This document shows positions 9,877 to 19,179 of a stretch of 64,000 nucleotides of DNA, piece by piece. The position numbers and the translations under genes were made by a program. This stretch comes from Lutispora saccharofermentans (GTDB lineage: Bacteria > Bacillota > Clostridia > Lutisporales > Lutisporaceae). The stretch's first letter is position 1. Each line of letters starts with the position of its first letter. A model generated the notes under the pieces. It made no database searches and was not told the DNA's origin. It saw only the letters and a list, made by a program, of their open reading frames with translations. The stretch is taken from positions 1 through 64,000 of the forward strand of contig NZ_JAJEKE010000013.1 of the NCBI RefSeq assembly GCF_024363565.1, written 5' to 3'.

Positions 9877-9947
9877 CCACTGAAAGATGACCCCAGTGTC
9901 CTGCCCTAGCCCCTGAGCTCTGAGTTCTGGACCCTGAGTTCTGGCTT
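9877..9947. repeat. Composite dispersed repeat (CTGAGTTCTG family)
   Basis: The stretch contains accactgaaagatgacc, then ctgagctctgagttctgg and a second ctgagttctgg. The CTGAGTTCTGAG unit recurs at 34109, 46776 and 59196, and the ACCACTGAAA unit is the reverse complement of the motif at 5208 and 29394. It is intergenic and non-coding. Confidence 0.55.
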
Positions 9948-9963
9948 CATACATATATTATAA

Positions 9964-9995
9964 CAAAAATACAGGCATTTCTGCCTGTATTTTAA
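9964..9995 (-). terminator. Terminator of the mcm-mmd operon
   Basis: An 11-bp stem (aaatacaggca/tgcctgtattt) with a 4-base loop lies 10 bases past the mmdB stop. A U-rich tail (ATTTTTGTT) follows on the minus strand. This is a strong intrinsic terminator. Confidence 0.8.
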
Positions 9996-10005
9996 AATTC
10001 ATTCA

Positions 10006-11220
10006 TTACATAGCGCACATTGAAAGGAGAACGCCTGCTGCAACTGCAGATCCGATAACTCCCGCAACGTTAGGTCCCATAGCATGCATCAAAAGGAAGT
10101 TTGAAGGATTGGCCTCCTGGCCTACCTTTTGTGATACTCTGGCTGCCATAGGCACTGCTGATACACCTGCTGAGCCTATGAGCGGGTTTACCTTTCCGCC
10201 GCTCAATTTGCACATTACTTTACCAAATAGAACTCCTGCAGCTGTACCCATGGAGAAGGCTGCAAGACCCAGAGCAATTATTGCCAATGTCTTAGGAGAT
10301 AGGAACAAAGCACCGTTGGCCGTAGCACCAACTGTAACACCGAGGAATATAACGACTATGTTCATCAATTCGCCTTCTGCAGTCTTCATCAATCTGTGCA
10401 GAGTGCTCTGCATTGTAGCTGCTTCCCTGAGCAGATTGCCAAGCATCAACATGCCTACCAAGGATGCTGCTGCCGGAAGCACCAATGACACTACTACGGT
10501 AACCAGTATTGGGAACACTATTTTTTCTACTTTAGAAACAGGTCTTAGCTGTTCCATAACAATTTCTCTTTCTGCCTTTGTTGTCAAAGCCTTCATTATA
10601 GGAGGCTGAATCAAAGGCACTAATGCCATGTAGGAATATGCCGCTACTGCTATTGGCCCCAAAAGATGAGGTGCCAGTTTAGCAGTAAGATATATGGCTG
10701 TAGGTCCGTCTGCTCCGCCTATTATACCTATGGAAGCCGCTTCCGGGATAGTAAAGCTTATCCCAGGTATAAAGTTCAGCAATAAAGCGCCTATAAAGGT
10801 AGTGAATATACCGAACTGTGCAGCAGCTCCCAAAAGTATGCTCTTAGGATTAGCAATAAGAGGTCCGAAATCTGTCATAGCTCCAACGCCCAAGAATATT
10901 AATGGAGGATATATTCCTAGTTTAACACCTCTGTACAGCCAATACAGCAAGCCGCCGGCATCCACCATCTTATGGACATGCTCTCCCGTCACAGGGTCTG
11001 TAACAAGCTGATATACCGGTTCTGCATTTAATCCTGCCAAAGGCAAATTGGCAAGAAGCATACCAAAGGCTATGGGCAACAATAATAAAGGTTCAAAGCC
11101 CTTTTTAAGAGCAAGATATATTAGAACAAAAGATACTAAAAGCATTACGCCTTCTTGCCAGGTTATGGCAGAAAAGCCCATGGTAAAATAGAAATCCCGT
11201 ATAGCTTCTATCAATGACAT
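10006..11220 (-). CDS. mmdB: Sodium-translocating decarboxylase beta subunit
   Basis: This is the membrane subunit that decarboxylates carboxybiotin and exports Na+ (OadB/MmdB/GcdB family). The 404-residue protein has roughly nine to eleven spans. Family blocks are the polar [12 protein letters not shown] segment near residue 165, which contains the Asp needed for Na+ and proton handling, and late conserved blocks [16 protein letters not shown] near 348 and [14 protein letters not shown] near 380. The ATG lies 32 bases after mmdC and it is the last gene of the operon. Because of the mutase and epimerase genes upstream I call it methylmalonyl-CoA-specific; the beta subunit itself cannot tell substrates apart. 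Confidence 0.93.
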   Translation of the reverse strand: MSLIEAIRDFYFTMGFSAITWQEGVMLLVSFVLIYLALKKGFEPLLLLPIAFGMLLANLPLAGLNAEPVYQLVTDPVTGEHVHKMVDAGGLLYWLYRGVKLGIYPPLIFLGVGAMTDFGPLIANPKSILLGAAAQFGIFTTFIGALLLNFIPGISFTIPEAASIGIIGGADGPTAIYLTAKLAPHLLGPIAVAAYSYMALVPLIQPPIMKALTTKAEREIVMEQLRPVSKVEKIVFPILVTVVVSLVLPAAASLVGMLMLGNLLREAATMQSTLHRLMKTAEGELMNIVVIFLGVTVGATANGALFLSPKTLAIIALGLAAFSMGTAAGVLFGKVMCKLSGGKVNPLIGSAGVSAVPMAARVSQKVGQEANPSNFLLMHAMGPNVAGVIGSAVAAGVLLSMCAM

Positions 11221-11251
11221 TCAAAATTCCCCCATTCAAAGCTTTGCCGTG

Positions 11252-11656
11252 CTATTCAAGCACAATCAAAACCTGTCCTGTATTTACTGACTCCCCTGCA
11301 TTTACTGCTATTGAAGCTACTTTGCCATCTCCGGCTGCCATTATCTCATTTTCCATCTTCATGGCTTCAAGTATGCATAGTACTTGTCCTTTTTTCACTG
11401 ATTCTCCAACCTTTACGTTGACGGACAATATTGTTCCGGGCATCGGAGATACAACTGTTGCTGCTCCGGCGGGTACTGCTGCAGGTGCTGCTGCTTTAGG
11501 TGCTGCTGCAGCTGCTTTTGGCGCCGGAGCCTGTGCTGCTTTAGGTGCCGGTGCTGCCTTTGGTGCGGCGGGTGCTGCTGCAGCTGCTCCGTCTCTAACT
11601 TCTTCCACTTCTACCTCATAGCTGTTTCCATTGACATTTATTAAAAATTTTCTCAT
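11252..11656 (-). CDS. mmdC: Biotin carrier subunit of methylmalonyl-CoA decarboxylase
   Basis: The 134-residue protein carries biotin between the carboxyltransferase (MmdA) and the membrane decarboxylase (MmdB). A short N-terminal beta segment is followed by an Ala/Pro/Lys-rich flexible linker (about residues 23-66) and a C-terminal biotinyl domain with the EAMKMEN motif; the biotinylated lysine is residue 100. I chose the ATG at 11656 because a perfect TAGGAGGAA ribosome site lies upstream; the frame is open further, but those codons overlap mmdD. The linker repeats make the DNA repetitive and generate a long Ala-rich antisense frame that is not a gene. Confidence 0.93.
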   Translation of the reverse strand: MRKFLINVNGNSYEVEVEEVRDGAAAAAPAAPKAAPAPKAAQAPAPKAAAAAPKAAAPAAVPAGAATVVSPMPGTILSVNVKVGESVKKGQVLCILEAMKMENEIMAAGDGKVASIAVNAGESVNTGQVLIVLE

Positions 11657-11669
11657 TTCTCTATTCCTC

Positions 11670-12032
11670 CTATAATCTATTAAACATTTGTTCCTGTCTT
11701 CCGACTCTAGCCCATACAGGAGCATTATCTTCCACTCTGTTGATAGATTTTATTACCAGGTTGCTGCTGCTGCCCATTACAGCCGCCAATGCTGCACTGA
11801 TAACAGCAATGAGTTCTTCCTCATCTTCTGCAGGTCCACTTATCACTTCTGCAGGTTCTTCAGTCTTTTCTAGCTTAACAACTTCAGTTTTTTTTTCTGC
11901 CGTTCCTCTATTGGACAGGAGCTTTAATGCGCCAAGCATGTAAGCAAGACCAATGAGTACCAAGAATACTATGCCCATACCAACCAATGTAACTATTAGC
12001 CCATATGAAAGCTGTTCTAATTCGCTCATCAT
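11670..12032 (-). CDS. mmdD: Sodium pump decarboxylase gamma/delta subunit
   Basis: This small assembly subunit (OadG/MmdD family) anchors the carboxyltransferase to the membrane pump. The 120-residue protein has one N-terminal transmembrane helix (about residues 10-31, LIVTLVGMGIVFLVLIGLAY). An acidic linker (AEVISGPAEDEEELIAVISAALAAVMG) follows, and then a short C-terminal tail ending WARVGRQEQMFNRL, which in the family contacts the carboxyltransferase. The ATG follows AGGGGGAT. It sits between mmdA and mmdC with gaps of only 12-13 bases, the expected order for these complexes. Confidence 0.9.
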   Translation of the reverse strand: MMSELEQLSYGLIVTLVGMGIVFLVLIGLAYMLGALKLLSNRGTAEKKTEVVKLEKTEEPAEVISGPAEDEEELIAVISAALAAVMGSSSNLVIKSINRVEDNAPVWARVGRQEQMFNRL

Positions 12033-12044
12033 TATCCCCCTTTT

Positions 12045-13592
12045 CTATACAGGCAGATTGCCGTGTTTTTTAGCAGGTCTGTTTTCCCTCTTGCTCTCCA
12101 GCATTTCAAAGGCGGAAATCAGTCTTTGTCTTGTTGTTGCAGGTTCTATAACATCATCTACATAGCCTCTGCTTGCAGCTATATATGGAGTTGCAAACTT
12201 ATCTTTGTATTCCTGTATCTTTTCTTGTCTTGCCGTTGCAGGATTCTCTGCCCCTTCAATGTCTTTTCTGAAAATTATATTGGCGGCTCCTTCAGGTCCC
12301 ATTACTGCAATCTCGGCTGTAGGCCAAGCATATACCTGATCCGCCCCTAATTCCTTGTTGCACATTGCGATATAGGCTCCGCCGTAGGCTTTTCTCGTTA
12401 TAAGAGTTACCTTGGGTACAGTTGCTTCACTGTATGCATAAAGCATTTTAGCGCCATGTCTTATTATTCCGCCATATTCTTGATTGGTGCCTGGCAGGAA
12501 TCCAGGTACATCAACGAGATTGAGCACAGGTATATTGAATGCATCGCAGGTTCTGATAAATCTTCCTGCCTTATCGGATGCATTTATATCAAGGCAGCCG
12601 GCCAATACTTTAGGCTGATTTGCAATGATACCTACAGATCTGCCGTTAAGCCTTGCAAAAGCTGTAATTATATTCATAGCGTAATATGGCTGAACCTCCA
12701 TAAAATCTCCATTGTCAACGATAGCAGCCATTACTTCCTTCATATCATAAGCCTTATTAGGATTATCAGGTATGATATCGTTAAGCTTATCTTCTATCCT
12801 GTTCAGATCATCATCACAAGCAAATTCAGGTGCATTTTCCATATTGTTGGAAGGCAAGAAGCTTAAAAGTCTCTTTATATCCTCTATGCATTGCTTCTCG
12901 TCTGCGCTGATGAAATGAGCAACCCCGCTCACCTTATTATGTGTCATGGCACCGCCGAGGTCTTCTGCAGAAACCTCTTCGCCTGTAACTGCCTTTATAA
13001 CCTGAGGCCCTGTTATAAACATCTGGCTGGTCTTGTCAACCATGAATACGAAATCTGTCAGAGCGGGTGAGTAAACTGCTCCGCCTGCGCAGGGTCCCAT
13101 TATTACGGATATCTGCGGTACAACGCCTGATGCGATTGTATTTCTATAGAAAATATTGCCGTATCCTGAAAGCGCGTCAACACCTTCTTGTATTCTTGCT
13201 CCGCCGGAATCGTTGATGCCTACGACCGGAGCTCCCATCTTAAGAGCCATGTCCATGACCTTGCATATTTTCTTTGCATGCATCTCTCCCAATGAACCGC
13301 CCACAACCGTGAAGTCTTGAGCATAAGCATAAACCAGTCTCCCCTCAACTGTGCCGTAACCTGATACAACACCTTCTCCGGGAGCATCTACCTCCTGCAT
13401 GCCGAATTCTGTGCAGCGATGCTTTACAAAAGCGTCGATCTCAACAAAGCTTCCTTCATCAAACAATAAGCCTAATCTTTCCCTGGCTGTCATCTTGCCT
13501 GATTCATGCTGCTTCTTGATTTTCTTTTCTCCGCCACCCTGTGATATGACCTCTTTCATCTTTTTAAGTTGCTGTATTTTGTCTGTTGACAT
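12045..13592 (-). CDS. mmdA: Methylmalonyl-CoA decarboxylase alpha subunit (carboxyltransferase)
   Basis: MmdA transfers the carboxyl group of (S)-methylmalonyl-CoA to biotin on MmdC, giving propionyl-CoA. The 515-residue length and sequence match the crotonase-fold carboxyltransferases of the propionyl-CoA carboxylase beta family. Acyl-CoA oxyanion segments are visible (GINDSGGARIQEGVDALSGYG near residue 125; GGAVYSPALTDFVFMV near 170) as is the biotin-side block (GFLPGTNQEYGGIIRHGAKM near residue 370). The ATG has an AGGGAGTG ribosome site and follows mce by 11 bases. No biotin carboxylase gene is adjacent, which supports a decarboxylase rather than an ATP-dependent carboxylase. Confidence 0.93.
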   Translation of the reverse strand: MSTDKIQQLKKMKEVISQGGGEKKIKKQHESGKMTARERLGLLFDEGSFVEIDAFVKHRCTEFGMQEVDAPGEGVVSGYGTVEGRLVYAYAQDFTVVGGSLGEMHAKKICKVMDMALKMGAPVVGINDSGGARIQEGVDALSGYGNIFYRNTIASGVVPQISVIMGPCAGGAVYSPALTDFVFMVDKTSQMFITGPQVIKAVTGEEVSAEDLGGAMTHNKVSGVAHFISADEKQCIEDIKRLLSFLPSNNMENAPEFACDDDLNRIEDKLNDIIPDNPNKAYDMKEVMAAIVDNGDFMEVQPYYAMNIITAFARLNGRSVGIIANQPKVLAGCLDINASDKAGRFIRTCDAFNIPVLNLVDVPGFLPGTNQEYGGIIRHGAKMLYAYSEATVPKVTLITRKAYGGAYIAMCNKELGADQVYAWPTAEIAVMGPEGAANIIFRKDIEGAENPATARQEKIQEYKDKFATPYIAASRGYVDDVIEPATTRQRLISAFEMLESKRENRPAKKHGNLPV

Positions 13593-13603
13593 TTTATCAC
13601 TCC

Positions 13604-14008
13604 CTATCCTTTCCTCTCACATAACTCCACTAGTACACCATTGGTGCTCTTTGGATGTAAGAAAGCAATCCTCGCACCGCCGGCGCCATATCTCGGTTTC
13701 TCATCGATAAGCCTTATACCTAGTTTTTTCATCTCTTCTAATGCTTTTTCCAGATCATCGACTCTGAAAGCTATATGCTGTACTCCCTGGCCTTTATTTT
13801 CAATAAACTTTGCAATAGGGCTGTCAGGAGTTGTAGCTTCCAAAAGCTCAATTTCCGTATCTCCAACGGGTAAAAAAGCAACTTTTACTTTTTGCTCCTC
13901 TACTGTTTCAACGCCTTGGAGCTTAAGCCCCAAGATATCTTCATAGAAATTAACTGATTCCTCCAGGTTATTTACTGCAATTCCTATATGATCAACCTTT
14001 TTAACCAT
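13604..14008 (-). CDS. mce: Methylmalonyl-CoA epimerase
   Basis: The epimerase interconverts (R)- and (S)-methylmalonyl-CoA, linking the B12 mutase to the decarboxylase. The 134-residue protein is a two-module vicinal-oxygen-chelate fold. Metal ligands are visible: His7 in VDHIGIAV, His in [11 protein letters not shown] near residue 80 and Glu in GVLVELCE near residue 129. The start overlaps the meaB stop by 8 bases, indicating coupled translation. Its position between meaB and mmdA fits the order in which the pathway runs. Confidence 0.95.
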   Translation of the reverse strand: MVKKVDHIGIAVNNLEESVNFYEDILGLKLQGVETVEEQKVKVAFLPVGDTEIELLEATTPDSPIAKFIENKGQGVQHIAFRVDDLEKALEEMKKLGIRLIDEKPRYGAGGARIAFLHPKSTNGVLVELCERKG

Positions 14009-14957
14009 TCATTCTCCCCTCCTCTTTGTTTAATATATTTGATAGTTCTGATGCAGCAGAATATGGGTCCATCTCTTTATTTAAAACTTTTAGTATAAGG
14101 TCTGATAAATAATCTGTGCTTTTTTGAAGCTTCATTATCCTGCCAAGCAAATTTTCTTTAAAAATCTCAAATATTTCAGTCTCAATCGCTTTTTCTCTGC
14201 GCTTGCTGAAATTCCCCGAAGATATCATATATTCATTATGCTTTTCAATAGCTTCAAATAATTCTTCTATACCAACATTATCTCTGGCTATAATATTTTT
14301 AACGGGAGGCCTGTATTCCGTCATGCCGTTGAGATCAAGCATTATTTCAATTTCCGTGGCAGTTCTTTCTGCGCCTTCCCTGTCGGATTTGTTGACTGCA
14401 AATATGTCTCCAATCTCCATTATACCTGCTTTTATTGCCTGGATATCATCTCCCAGTCCGGGAACCATCACCATGAGCACTGTATCTGCAACCTTCACAA
14501 TATCTATTTCCGATTGACCGACGCCTACTGTTTCAACGAAGATATAATCATATCCGGCTATGTCCATCACCTTGATAGCACCCTGTACGGATTTGGAGAG
14601 GCCGCCTAAAGCCCCCCTTGTACCCATGCTTCTGATGAATACTCCCTCATCCGTATTGAGGTCGGACATCCTGATTCTATCTCCTAAGATGGCGCCCCCG
14701 CTAAAGGGACTTGTGGGATCAACAGCAATAATAGCAGCTTTTTTGCCTCTCTTTCTTACCAGCTTTGCAAGCTTGTCTGTCACAGTACTCTTGCCTGCCC
14801 CCGGAGGACCGGTTATGCCGATAATTCTGGCTCTGCCTGTCATATGATAGAATTCCTTTATGATTTCTATTGCCTCTTGGCTGCCGCTTTCTATCATAGT
14901 GATAAGGCGTGCAGCGGCCCTTTTGGTGCCGCTGGACAAGCCTGCTCTTATATCCAT
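14001..14957 (-). CDS. meaB: Methylmalonyl-CoA mutase-associated GTPase MeaB
   Basis: MeaB is a G3E-family GTPase chaperone that gates adenosylcobalamin loading into the mutase and protects it from inactivation. The 318-residue protein has a Walker A loop GPPGAGKST at 50-58, an [20 protein letters not shown] block (about 79-98), an ETVGVGQSE switch region near 140 and the NKSD base-specificity motif near 190. It follows the B12-binding subunit by 11 bases and overlaps mce by 8. The older name argK reflects a mistaken link to arginine transport. Confidence 0.95.
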   Translation of the reverse strand: MDIRAGLSSGTKRAAARLITMIESGSQEAIEIIKEFYHMTGRARIIGITGPPGAGKSTVTDKLAKLVRKRGKKAAIIAVDPTSPFSGGAILGDRIRMSDLNTDEGVFIRSMGTRGALGGLSKSVQGAIKVMDIAGYDYIFVETVGVGQSEIDIVKVADTVLMVMVPGLGDDIQAIKAGIMEIGDIFAVNKSDREGAERTATEIEIMLDLNGMTEYRPPVKNIIARDNVGIEELFEAIEKHNEYMISSGNFSKRREKAIETEIFEIFKENLLGRIMKLQKSTDYLSDLILKVLNKEMDPYSAASELSNILNKEEGRMNG

Positions 14958-14968
14958 CTAAATCACCC

Positions 14969-15367
14969 TTAATCTCTCTTTATGTTCTGTGTTATAAAAT
15001 CTATGGTAACGGCTGTTGGAGTTCCTGGAGTAAATATCTCCGCGATTCCTGCCTCTTTGAGTCCGGGTATGTCCTCTTCAGGTATTACTCCGCCGCCTAC
15101 TATAAGGATATCATTCCCGCCTTTTTCATTTACCAGCTGGACTACCTTCGGGAAAAGATGGTTATGAGCTCCTGATAGTATGCTCAATGCTACACAGTCA
15201 ACGTCTTCTTGTATAGCAGCTTCTGCAATCTGCTCAGGGGTCTGCCTGAGTCCTGTATATATTACCTCCATACCAGCATCTCTCATAGCGCGGGCTACAA
15301 CCTTCGCCCCTCTATCATGACCGTCAAGGCCGGGTTTTGCAACTAAGACTCTAATTGGTCTATTCAT
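14969..15367 (-). CDS. mcmA2: Methylmalonyl-CoA mutase, B12-binding subunit
   Basis: The 132-residue protein is a stand-alone cobalamin-binding domain. It shows the base-off/His-on signature D15-x-H17-xx-G20, the S62-x-L64 motif and GGG at 91-93, which together bind the nucleotide tail and corrin of adenosylcobalamin. In many bacteria this domain is fused to the catalytic subunit; here it is separate, as in the archaeal and clostridial split form. It begins 13 bases after the large subunit gene with an AGGAGGTAAATG-type ribosome site, so equal expression in an alpha/beta complex is likely. Confidence 0.96.
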   Translation of the reverse strand: MNRPIRVLVAKPGLDGHDRGAKVVARAMRDAGMEVIYTGLRQTPEQIAEAAIQEDVDCVALSILSGAHNHLFPKVVQLVNEKGGNDILIVGGGVIPEEDIPGLKEAGIAEIFTPGTPTAVTIDFITQNIKRD

Positions 15368-15380
15368 CTCATTTACCTCC

Positions 15381-17060
15381 TTACAGAATAACAGACTGCT
15401 GGTATTCGCCGAATACTTCTCTTAAAATACCGCATATTTCGCCTAATGTAGCATATTCTTTAACCGCTTCTATTATATAAGGCATCAGATTCTCATCGCC
15501 TGATGCAGCCTTTCTGAGAGCATTCAAGCTTTGATCAACCTTAGCGTTATCTCTGCCGGCTCTCAGATCCTGCAGCTTTTTCTTCTGGAGCTCTCCTACC
15601 TGAGGATCGACTCTCAAAAGCCCCTTCGGTGCTGATTCTTCAATCTGGAATTTATTCATGCCAACTACTATTCTCTCGCCCTTTTCAATTTCCTTCTGAT
15701 ATTTGTATGCGCTCTCCTGTATCTCCTGCTGTATAAAGCCTCTCTCGATAGCCTTTGCAGCTCCGCCCATTTCATCTATCTTGGAGATATATTCCCAAGC
15801 CTTCTTTTCAATCTCGGAAGTCAAGCTTTCTACATAATATGAACCTGCAAGAGGATCAACAGTGTCAGCTACTCCGCTCTCATAGGCAACTATCTGCTGG
15901 GTCCTGAGAGCTATTCTTACCGAGTTCTCTGTAGGAAGTGCCAAAGCTTCATCCCTTGAATTTGTATGCAAGGATTGAGTGCCGCCCAAAACTGCAGCCA
16001 AAGTCTGTATAGCAACTCTGACAACGTTGTTATCGGGCTGCTGTGCAGTAAGAGTAGATCCGCCGGTTTGTGTATGGAATCTCAGCATCATCGATTTGGG
16101 TTCCTTAGCGTTGAATCTTTCCTTCATGATTTTAGCCCATAACCTTCTGGCTGCCCTGAACTTTGCAACCTCTTCCAGTAAATCGTTGTGGGAATTGAAG
16201 AAAAAAGATAGTCTCGGTGCAAATTCATCTACATCAAGTCCGGCTTTTATGGCAGCATTTACATAGGCTATACCGTCTGCCAAAGTGAATGCAACCTCCT
16301 GCACAGCTGTAGAACCAGCTTCTCTGATATGATAGCCGCTTATTGATATAGTGTTCCACTTAGGAACATATTTTGCACAGTATTCAAAAATATTAGTTAT
16401 AAGTCTCATGGACGGTTCAGTCGGGAATATATAAGTACCTCTGGCTATATATTCCTTTAATATGTCATTCTGGATAGTTCCTGATAATTTTTCTGCCGAT
16501 ACGCCCTGCTTTTCTGCAACGGCTATGTACATAGCAAGCAGTACTGAAGCAGGAGCATTGATGGTCATGGAAGTGCTTACCTTGTCCAACGGTATTCCGT
16601 CAAACAGAATCTCCATATCCTTTAGCGAATCGATAGCAACGCCTACCTTGCCTACCTCGCCCTCTGACAATGAATGATCCGAATCATAGCCGATCTGGGT
16701 TGGAAGATCAAAAGCAACGCTCAAGCCGGTTTGGCCCTGCTGAAGCAAGTACTTGTACCTTTTGTTGGATTCTTCTGCAGTTGCAAAGCCTGCGTATTGC
16801 CTCATAGTCCAGAATCTGCCTCTGTACATTGTGGGCTGTACGCCTCTCGTATAAGGATACTCGCCGGGATAGGACAAATCTTCATTGTAATCTAAATCGG
16901 CTATATCCTCCGGAGCATAGAGTCTCTTCACTTCGACTCCTGAAGTGGTCGTAAATTTAGCTTTTCTCTCAGGATTCTTTGCTAATACTTTTGCAATCTT
17001 TTTGTCTTCCCAATTTTGTCTTTCTGCTTTTTGAGCATCAAGCTTTTCTTTGTTAAACAT
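15381..17060 (-). CDS. mcmA1: Methylmalonyl-CoA mutase, catalytic subunit
   Basis: The large subunit performs the radical rearrangement of succinyl-CoA and (R)-methylmalonyl-CoA on a TIM barrel. The 559-residue protein is of the short type without a B12 domain. Recognisable blocks are [20 protein letters not shown] (about residues 86-105), [18 protein letters not shown] (about 111-128), [17 protein letters not shown] (about 238-254) and [20 protein letters not shown] (about 327-346). The ATG has a strong AGGGAGG ribosome site. It is the first gene of the eight-gene mcm-mmd operon; a promoter candidate lies about 200 bases upstream. Confidence 0.97.
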   Translation of the reverse strand: MFNKEKLDAQKAERQNWEDKKIAKVLAKNPERKAKFTTTSGVEVKRLYAPEDIADLDYNEDLSYPGEYPYTRGVQPTMYRGRFWTMRQYAGFATAEESNKRYKYLLQQGQTGLSVAFDLPTQIGYDSDHSLSEGEVGKVGVAIDSLKDMEILFDGIPLDKVSTSMTINAPASVLLAMYIAVAEKQGVSAEKLSGTIQNDILKEYIARGTYIFPTEPSMRLITNIFEYCAKYVPKWNTISISGYHIREAGSTAVQEVAFTLADGIAYVNAAIKAGLDVDEFAPRLSFFFNSHNDLLEEVAKFRAARRLWAKIMKERFNAKEPKSMMLRFHTQTGGSTLTAQQPDNNVVRVAIQTLAAVLGGTQSLHTNSRDEALALPTENSVRIALRTQQIVAYESGVADTVDPLAGSYYVESLTSEIEKKAWEYISKIDEMGGAAKAIERGFIQQEIQESAYKYQKEIEKGERIVVGMNKFQIEESAPKGLLRVDPQVGELQKKKLQDLRAGRDNAKVDQSLNALRKAASGDENLMPYIIEAVKEYATLGEICGILREVFGEYQQSVIL

Positions 17061-17265
17061 GCTTAGCCTCCCTTATATTAATAAATAATATTTGTTTTTA
17101 AAGAGTTAATATATAGGTACTATGTAAATAATACACAAACATCAATCAATATTTCAACTTTTTTTGTAAACCTTATTGAAATTTTTGAATGATATCTTTC
17201 ATTTTTGTTTAATTCTGCAAGTTTTCCTTCTTAGATTATATTATCACATTTCTAAATTAAAAGGT

Positions 17266-17293
17266 ACTATAAATTTTGTTTAATTTTTCACAA
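17266..17293 (-). promoter_or_regulatory. Candidate SigA promoter of the mcm-mmd operon
   Basis: On the minus strand TTGTGA (17288-17293) is followed after 16 bases by TATAGT (17266-17271). The match is imperfect, but it is the best pair I found between the amidase terminator and mcmA1. Confidence 0.35.
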
Positions 17294-17414
17294 TAGTCCT
17301 TATATATTTCATTTTCCTCACTTTTTCACACACACTATGTATTATACCCAAAAATCCAAAGCTTTTTAATATTATTCAATGAATATTATTTATCATTGAA
17401 TACGCCTCCTGAGT

Positions 17415-17457
17415 TATAAAAATAGAGCAGGAGCCTCCACATCTTAGAGCTCCTGCC
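17415..17457 (-). terminator. Terminator of the amidase gene
   Basis: An 8-bp GC-rich stem (gcaggagc/gctcctgc) is followed on the minus strand by TCTATTTTTAT. It lies about 200 bases past the amidase stop, on the far side of the structured repeat. Confidence 0.7.
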
Positions 17458-17478
17458 ATTATTTATTTTTATCACTGA

Positions 17479-17662
17479 ACTAACCCGCTCTATACCCACA
17501 GGGCACAGGCGACCCCCGCCTCTATAGGCGGCGGGTGCCAAGAGCGGCTAAGTCCAGTGCCCCAGGGCAGCCTCTCTTGCCCCTGTGGGGCAATTCACCT
17601 TCTATGGACTCGACTAACATTCAGTGGGGGTTGAATCCCCCTCTGAATGAAGTCTCGTTCAA
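17479..17662 (+). repeat. Structured dispersed element, copy 1
   Basis: This copy is 184 bases and distinctly more GC-rich than its surroundings. It contains three hairpins in series. The first has stem ccgctct/agagcgg, with an additional inner hairpin of cccgcc/ggcggg type. The second, agtcca/tggact, encloses a gccccaggggca-like hairpin. The third is cattcag/ctgaatg. The conserved 3' end is agtctcgttcaa. It matches copy 2 at 43909-44034 (opposite orientation) at all stems and junctions, while loops differ in length and sequence. Its 3' end overlaps the amidase stop codon. It could be a non-autonomous IS200/IS605-like element or a structured RNA. Confidence 0.75.
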
Positions 17663-19134
17663 AGTTCAGGGGTGCTTGCGGGTATTCTTCTCAACTGAGA
17701 TGCCTGCTCGAAAGCATAGGCAATCTCTATTAATACAGGCTCGCTCCACGGTCTTCCGATGATCTCCATGCCAACCGGAACACCGATAGGAGCATCAGCA
17801 GACGGGGTTGAGAATCCTGCCGGAACAGCTATGGAAGGAAAGCCCGTCACCGAACAAAGCACACCATTGCGCTGCTGCTGGCTCCCCCCAGTCTTGCAAA
17901 CCAATTGCTGCTGATGGGGATAAACGATAGCATCCAATTCATAGTCTGCCATAAGCTTCATCACCTTTGTCTGCGTCTGGGCGCGCAATACAAGCTTTTG
18001 ATTGTATTCAGGCGTCCCTACACTTAATGCCATAGCCTTTTCCATATTTTCTTTTATTCCCGGATGATATTTTCCGGAAGCCATAACTTCCTCTACAGAA
18101 TGCACCGGAGCATAATCCGGCAATGCTTTGAGGTAAATATTAAGATGATCCTTGAGGTCATCCAAATGTACGCTAACACTTGAAGTCAGCCAGCCTGAAT
18201 TTATTTCCTCAGTTATGGATATCAGCTCTGCGCCGTTTTCCTTTAACATTTCTATGCTTTCACGAACAGGTTTATTGACTTCCTTATGGACTTCATCTTT
18301 ACCGAAAAAGCTTTCCAGTATGCCTATTCTCTTGCCTTTAAGACCATCTTTATTCAAAAATGCTTTATAGGTCTTAGGAATTTTCCCGCAGCACCATGCG
18401 GTTTCATCATCTGCCTTATCATAGCCTGCTATAACGTCAAGCACTGCAACGGCATCGGCAACTGTACGGCATATCGGGCCTGCCGTGTCCTGTGTGAATG
18501 AGTAGGGAACTATACCATCGCGGCTGACCAAACCTATTGTCGGGCGAATTCCTACAAGGCTGTTAGCTGACGATGGTGATCTGATGGAGTTTATTGTATC
18601 AGTGCCAATTCCGGCAAGCCCAAAATTTGCAGCCATGGCAGCGCCTGTACCTCCTGATGAGCCTCCGGGAGTTCTTGTAAGATCGTATGGATTAAGAGTC
18701 TGACCCAGTATTGAACTGATCGTTTCGCCCCATATTGCAAATTCATGCAAATTCGACTTAGCCAATATGATCGCCCCTGCTTCTCTCAGCTTCCTGGTGA
18801 TATAGGCATCATCTTCGGGAACAAATCCCTTCAGGCTTAGGGAACCCGCTGTAGTAGCCATATCATAGGTATCTACATTATCTTTAAGAATAATGGGAAT
18901 ACCATGCAAGGCACCTGTCAACCCTTTCTCTTTTAAAGCAGCATCCAAAGCGTCTGCTTCTTCAAGGGCCTTTGGATTTACAAGGATGATGGAATTAAGC
19001 GCCGGGCCTTTTTGGTCATAGGCTTCAATTCTCTTAAGATAGTATTCTACCAATTGGCGGCAGGTCAGCTTGCCCGCCAGCATAGCCTCATGCACTTGAG
19101 CTATTGTAGTCTCAAAACATTTAAAGCTGCTCAA
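17659..19134 (-). CDS. Amidase signature family enzyme
   Basis: This is a 491-residue amidase-signature hydrolase. The Ser-cisSer-Lys catalytic set is visible: Lys in GIPIILKDN (about residue 77), the Gly/Ser-rich block TPGGSSGGTGAA (about 148-159) and the cis-Ser/nucleophile segment NSIRSPSSANS (about 173-183). It has no signal peptide, so it is a cytoplasmic enzyme on an unknown amide; there are no GatB or GatC genes nearby and it is not a tRNA amidotransferase subunit. I prefer the TTG at 19134, which has AAAGGAAG nine bases upstream. The last codons abut the structured repeat, but the C-terminus looks normal. Confidence 0.88.
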   Translation of the reverse strand: MSSFKCFETTIAQVHEAMLAGKLTCRQLVEYYLKRIEAYDQKGPALNSIILVNPKALEEADALDAALKEKGLTGALHGIPIILKDNVDTYDMATTAGSLSLKGFVPEDDAYITRKLREAGAIILAKSNLHEFAIWGETISSILGQTLNPYDLTRTPGGSSGGTGAAMAANFGLAGIGTDTINSIRSPSSANSLVGIRPTIGLVSRDGIVPYSFTQDTAGPICRTVADAVAVLDVIAGYDKADDETAWCCGKIPKTYKAFLNKDGLKGKRIGILESFFGKDEVHKEVNKPVRESIEMLKENGAELISITEEINSGWLTSSVSVHLDDLKDHLNIYLKALPDYAPVHSVEEVMASGKYHPGIKENMEKAMALSVGTPEYNQKLVLRAQTQTKVMKLMADYELDAIVYPHQQQLVCKTGGSQQQRNGVLCSVTGFPSIAVPAGFSTPSADAPIGVPVGMEIIGRPWSEPVLIEIAYAFEQASQLRRIPASTPEL

Positions 19135-19179
19135 AAATAAACACTTCCTTTCGTCAATATGCAAGTTGATATAATTATA

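Larger units (their letters stand above)
17061..17478. other. Gene-free leader of the mcm-mmd operon
   Basis: This is an AT-rich region without genes. It holds the promoter candidate of the minus-strand mcm operon (17266-17293), giving a roughly 200-base 5' UTR in which I could not fold a known riboswitch. At its right side is the amidase terminator (17415-17457), followed from 17479 by a structured repeat. Confidence 0.5.

Noticed and set aside
11214..11621. Ala-rich plus-strand frame of 135 codons
   Set aside because: It is the antisense of the mmdC Ala/Pro linker. mmdC has a perfect ribosome site and a biotinyl domain.
11252..13592. Acetyl-CoA, oxaloacetate or glutaconyl-CoA specificity for the biotin enzyme
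   Set aside because: The mutase, MeaB and epimerase genes in the same operon make methylmalonyl-CoA the simplest substrate, and there is no pyruvate-carboxylase-type alpha subunit or biotin carboxylase nearby.
17535..17762. 75-codon plus-strand frame with a shared LNEVSF peptide
   Set aside because: It spans repeat copy 1 and the antisense of the amidase end. The peptide comes from the conserved DNA of the repeat, not from protein homology.
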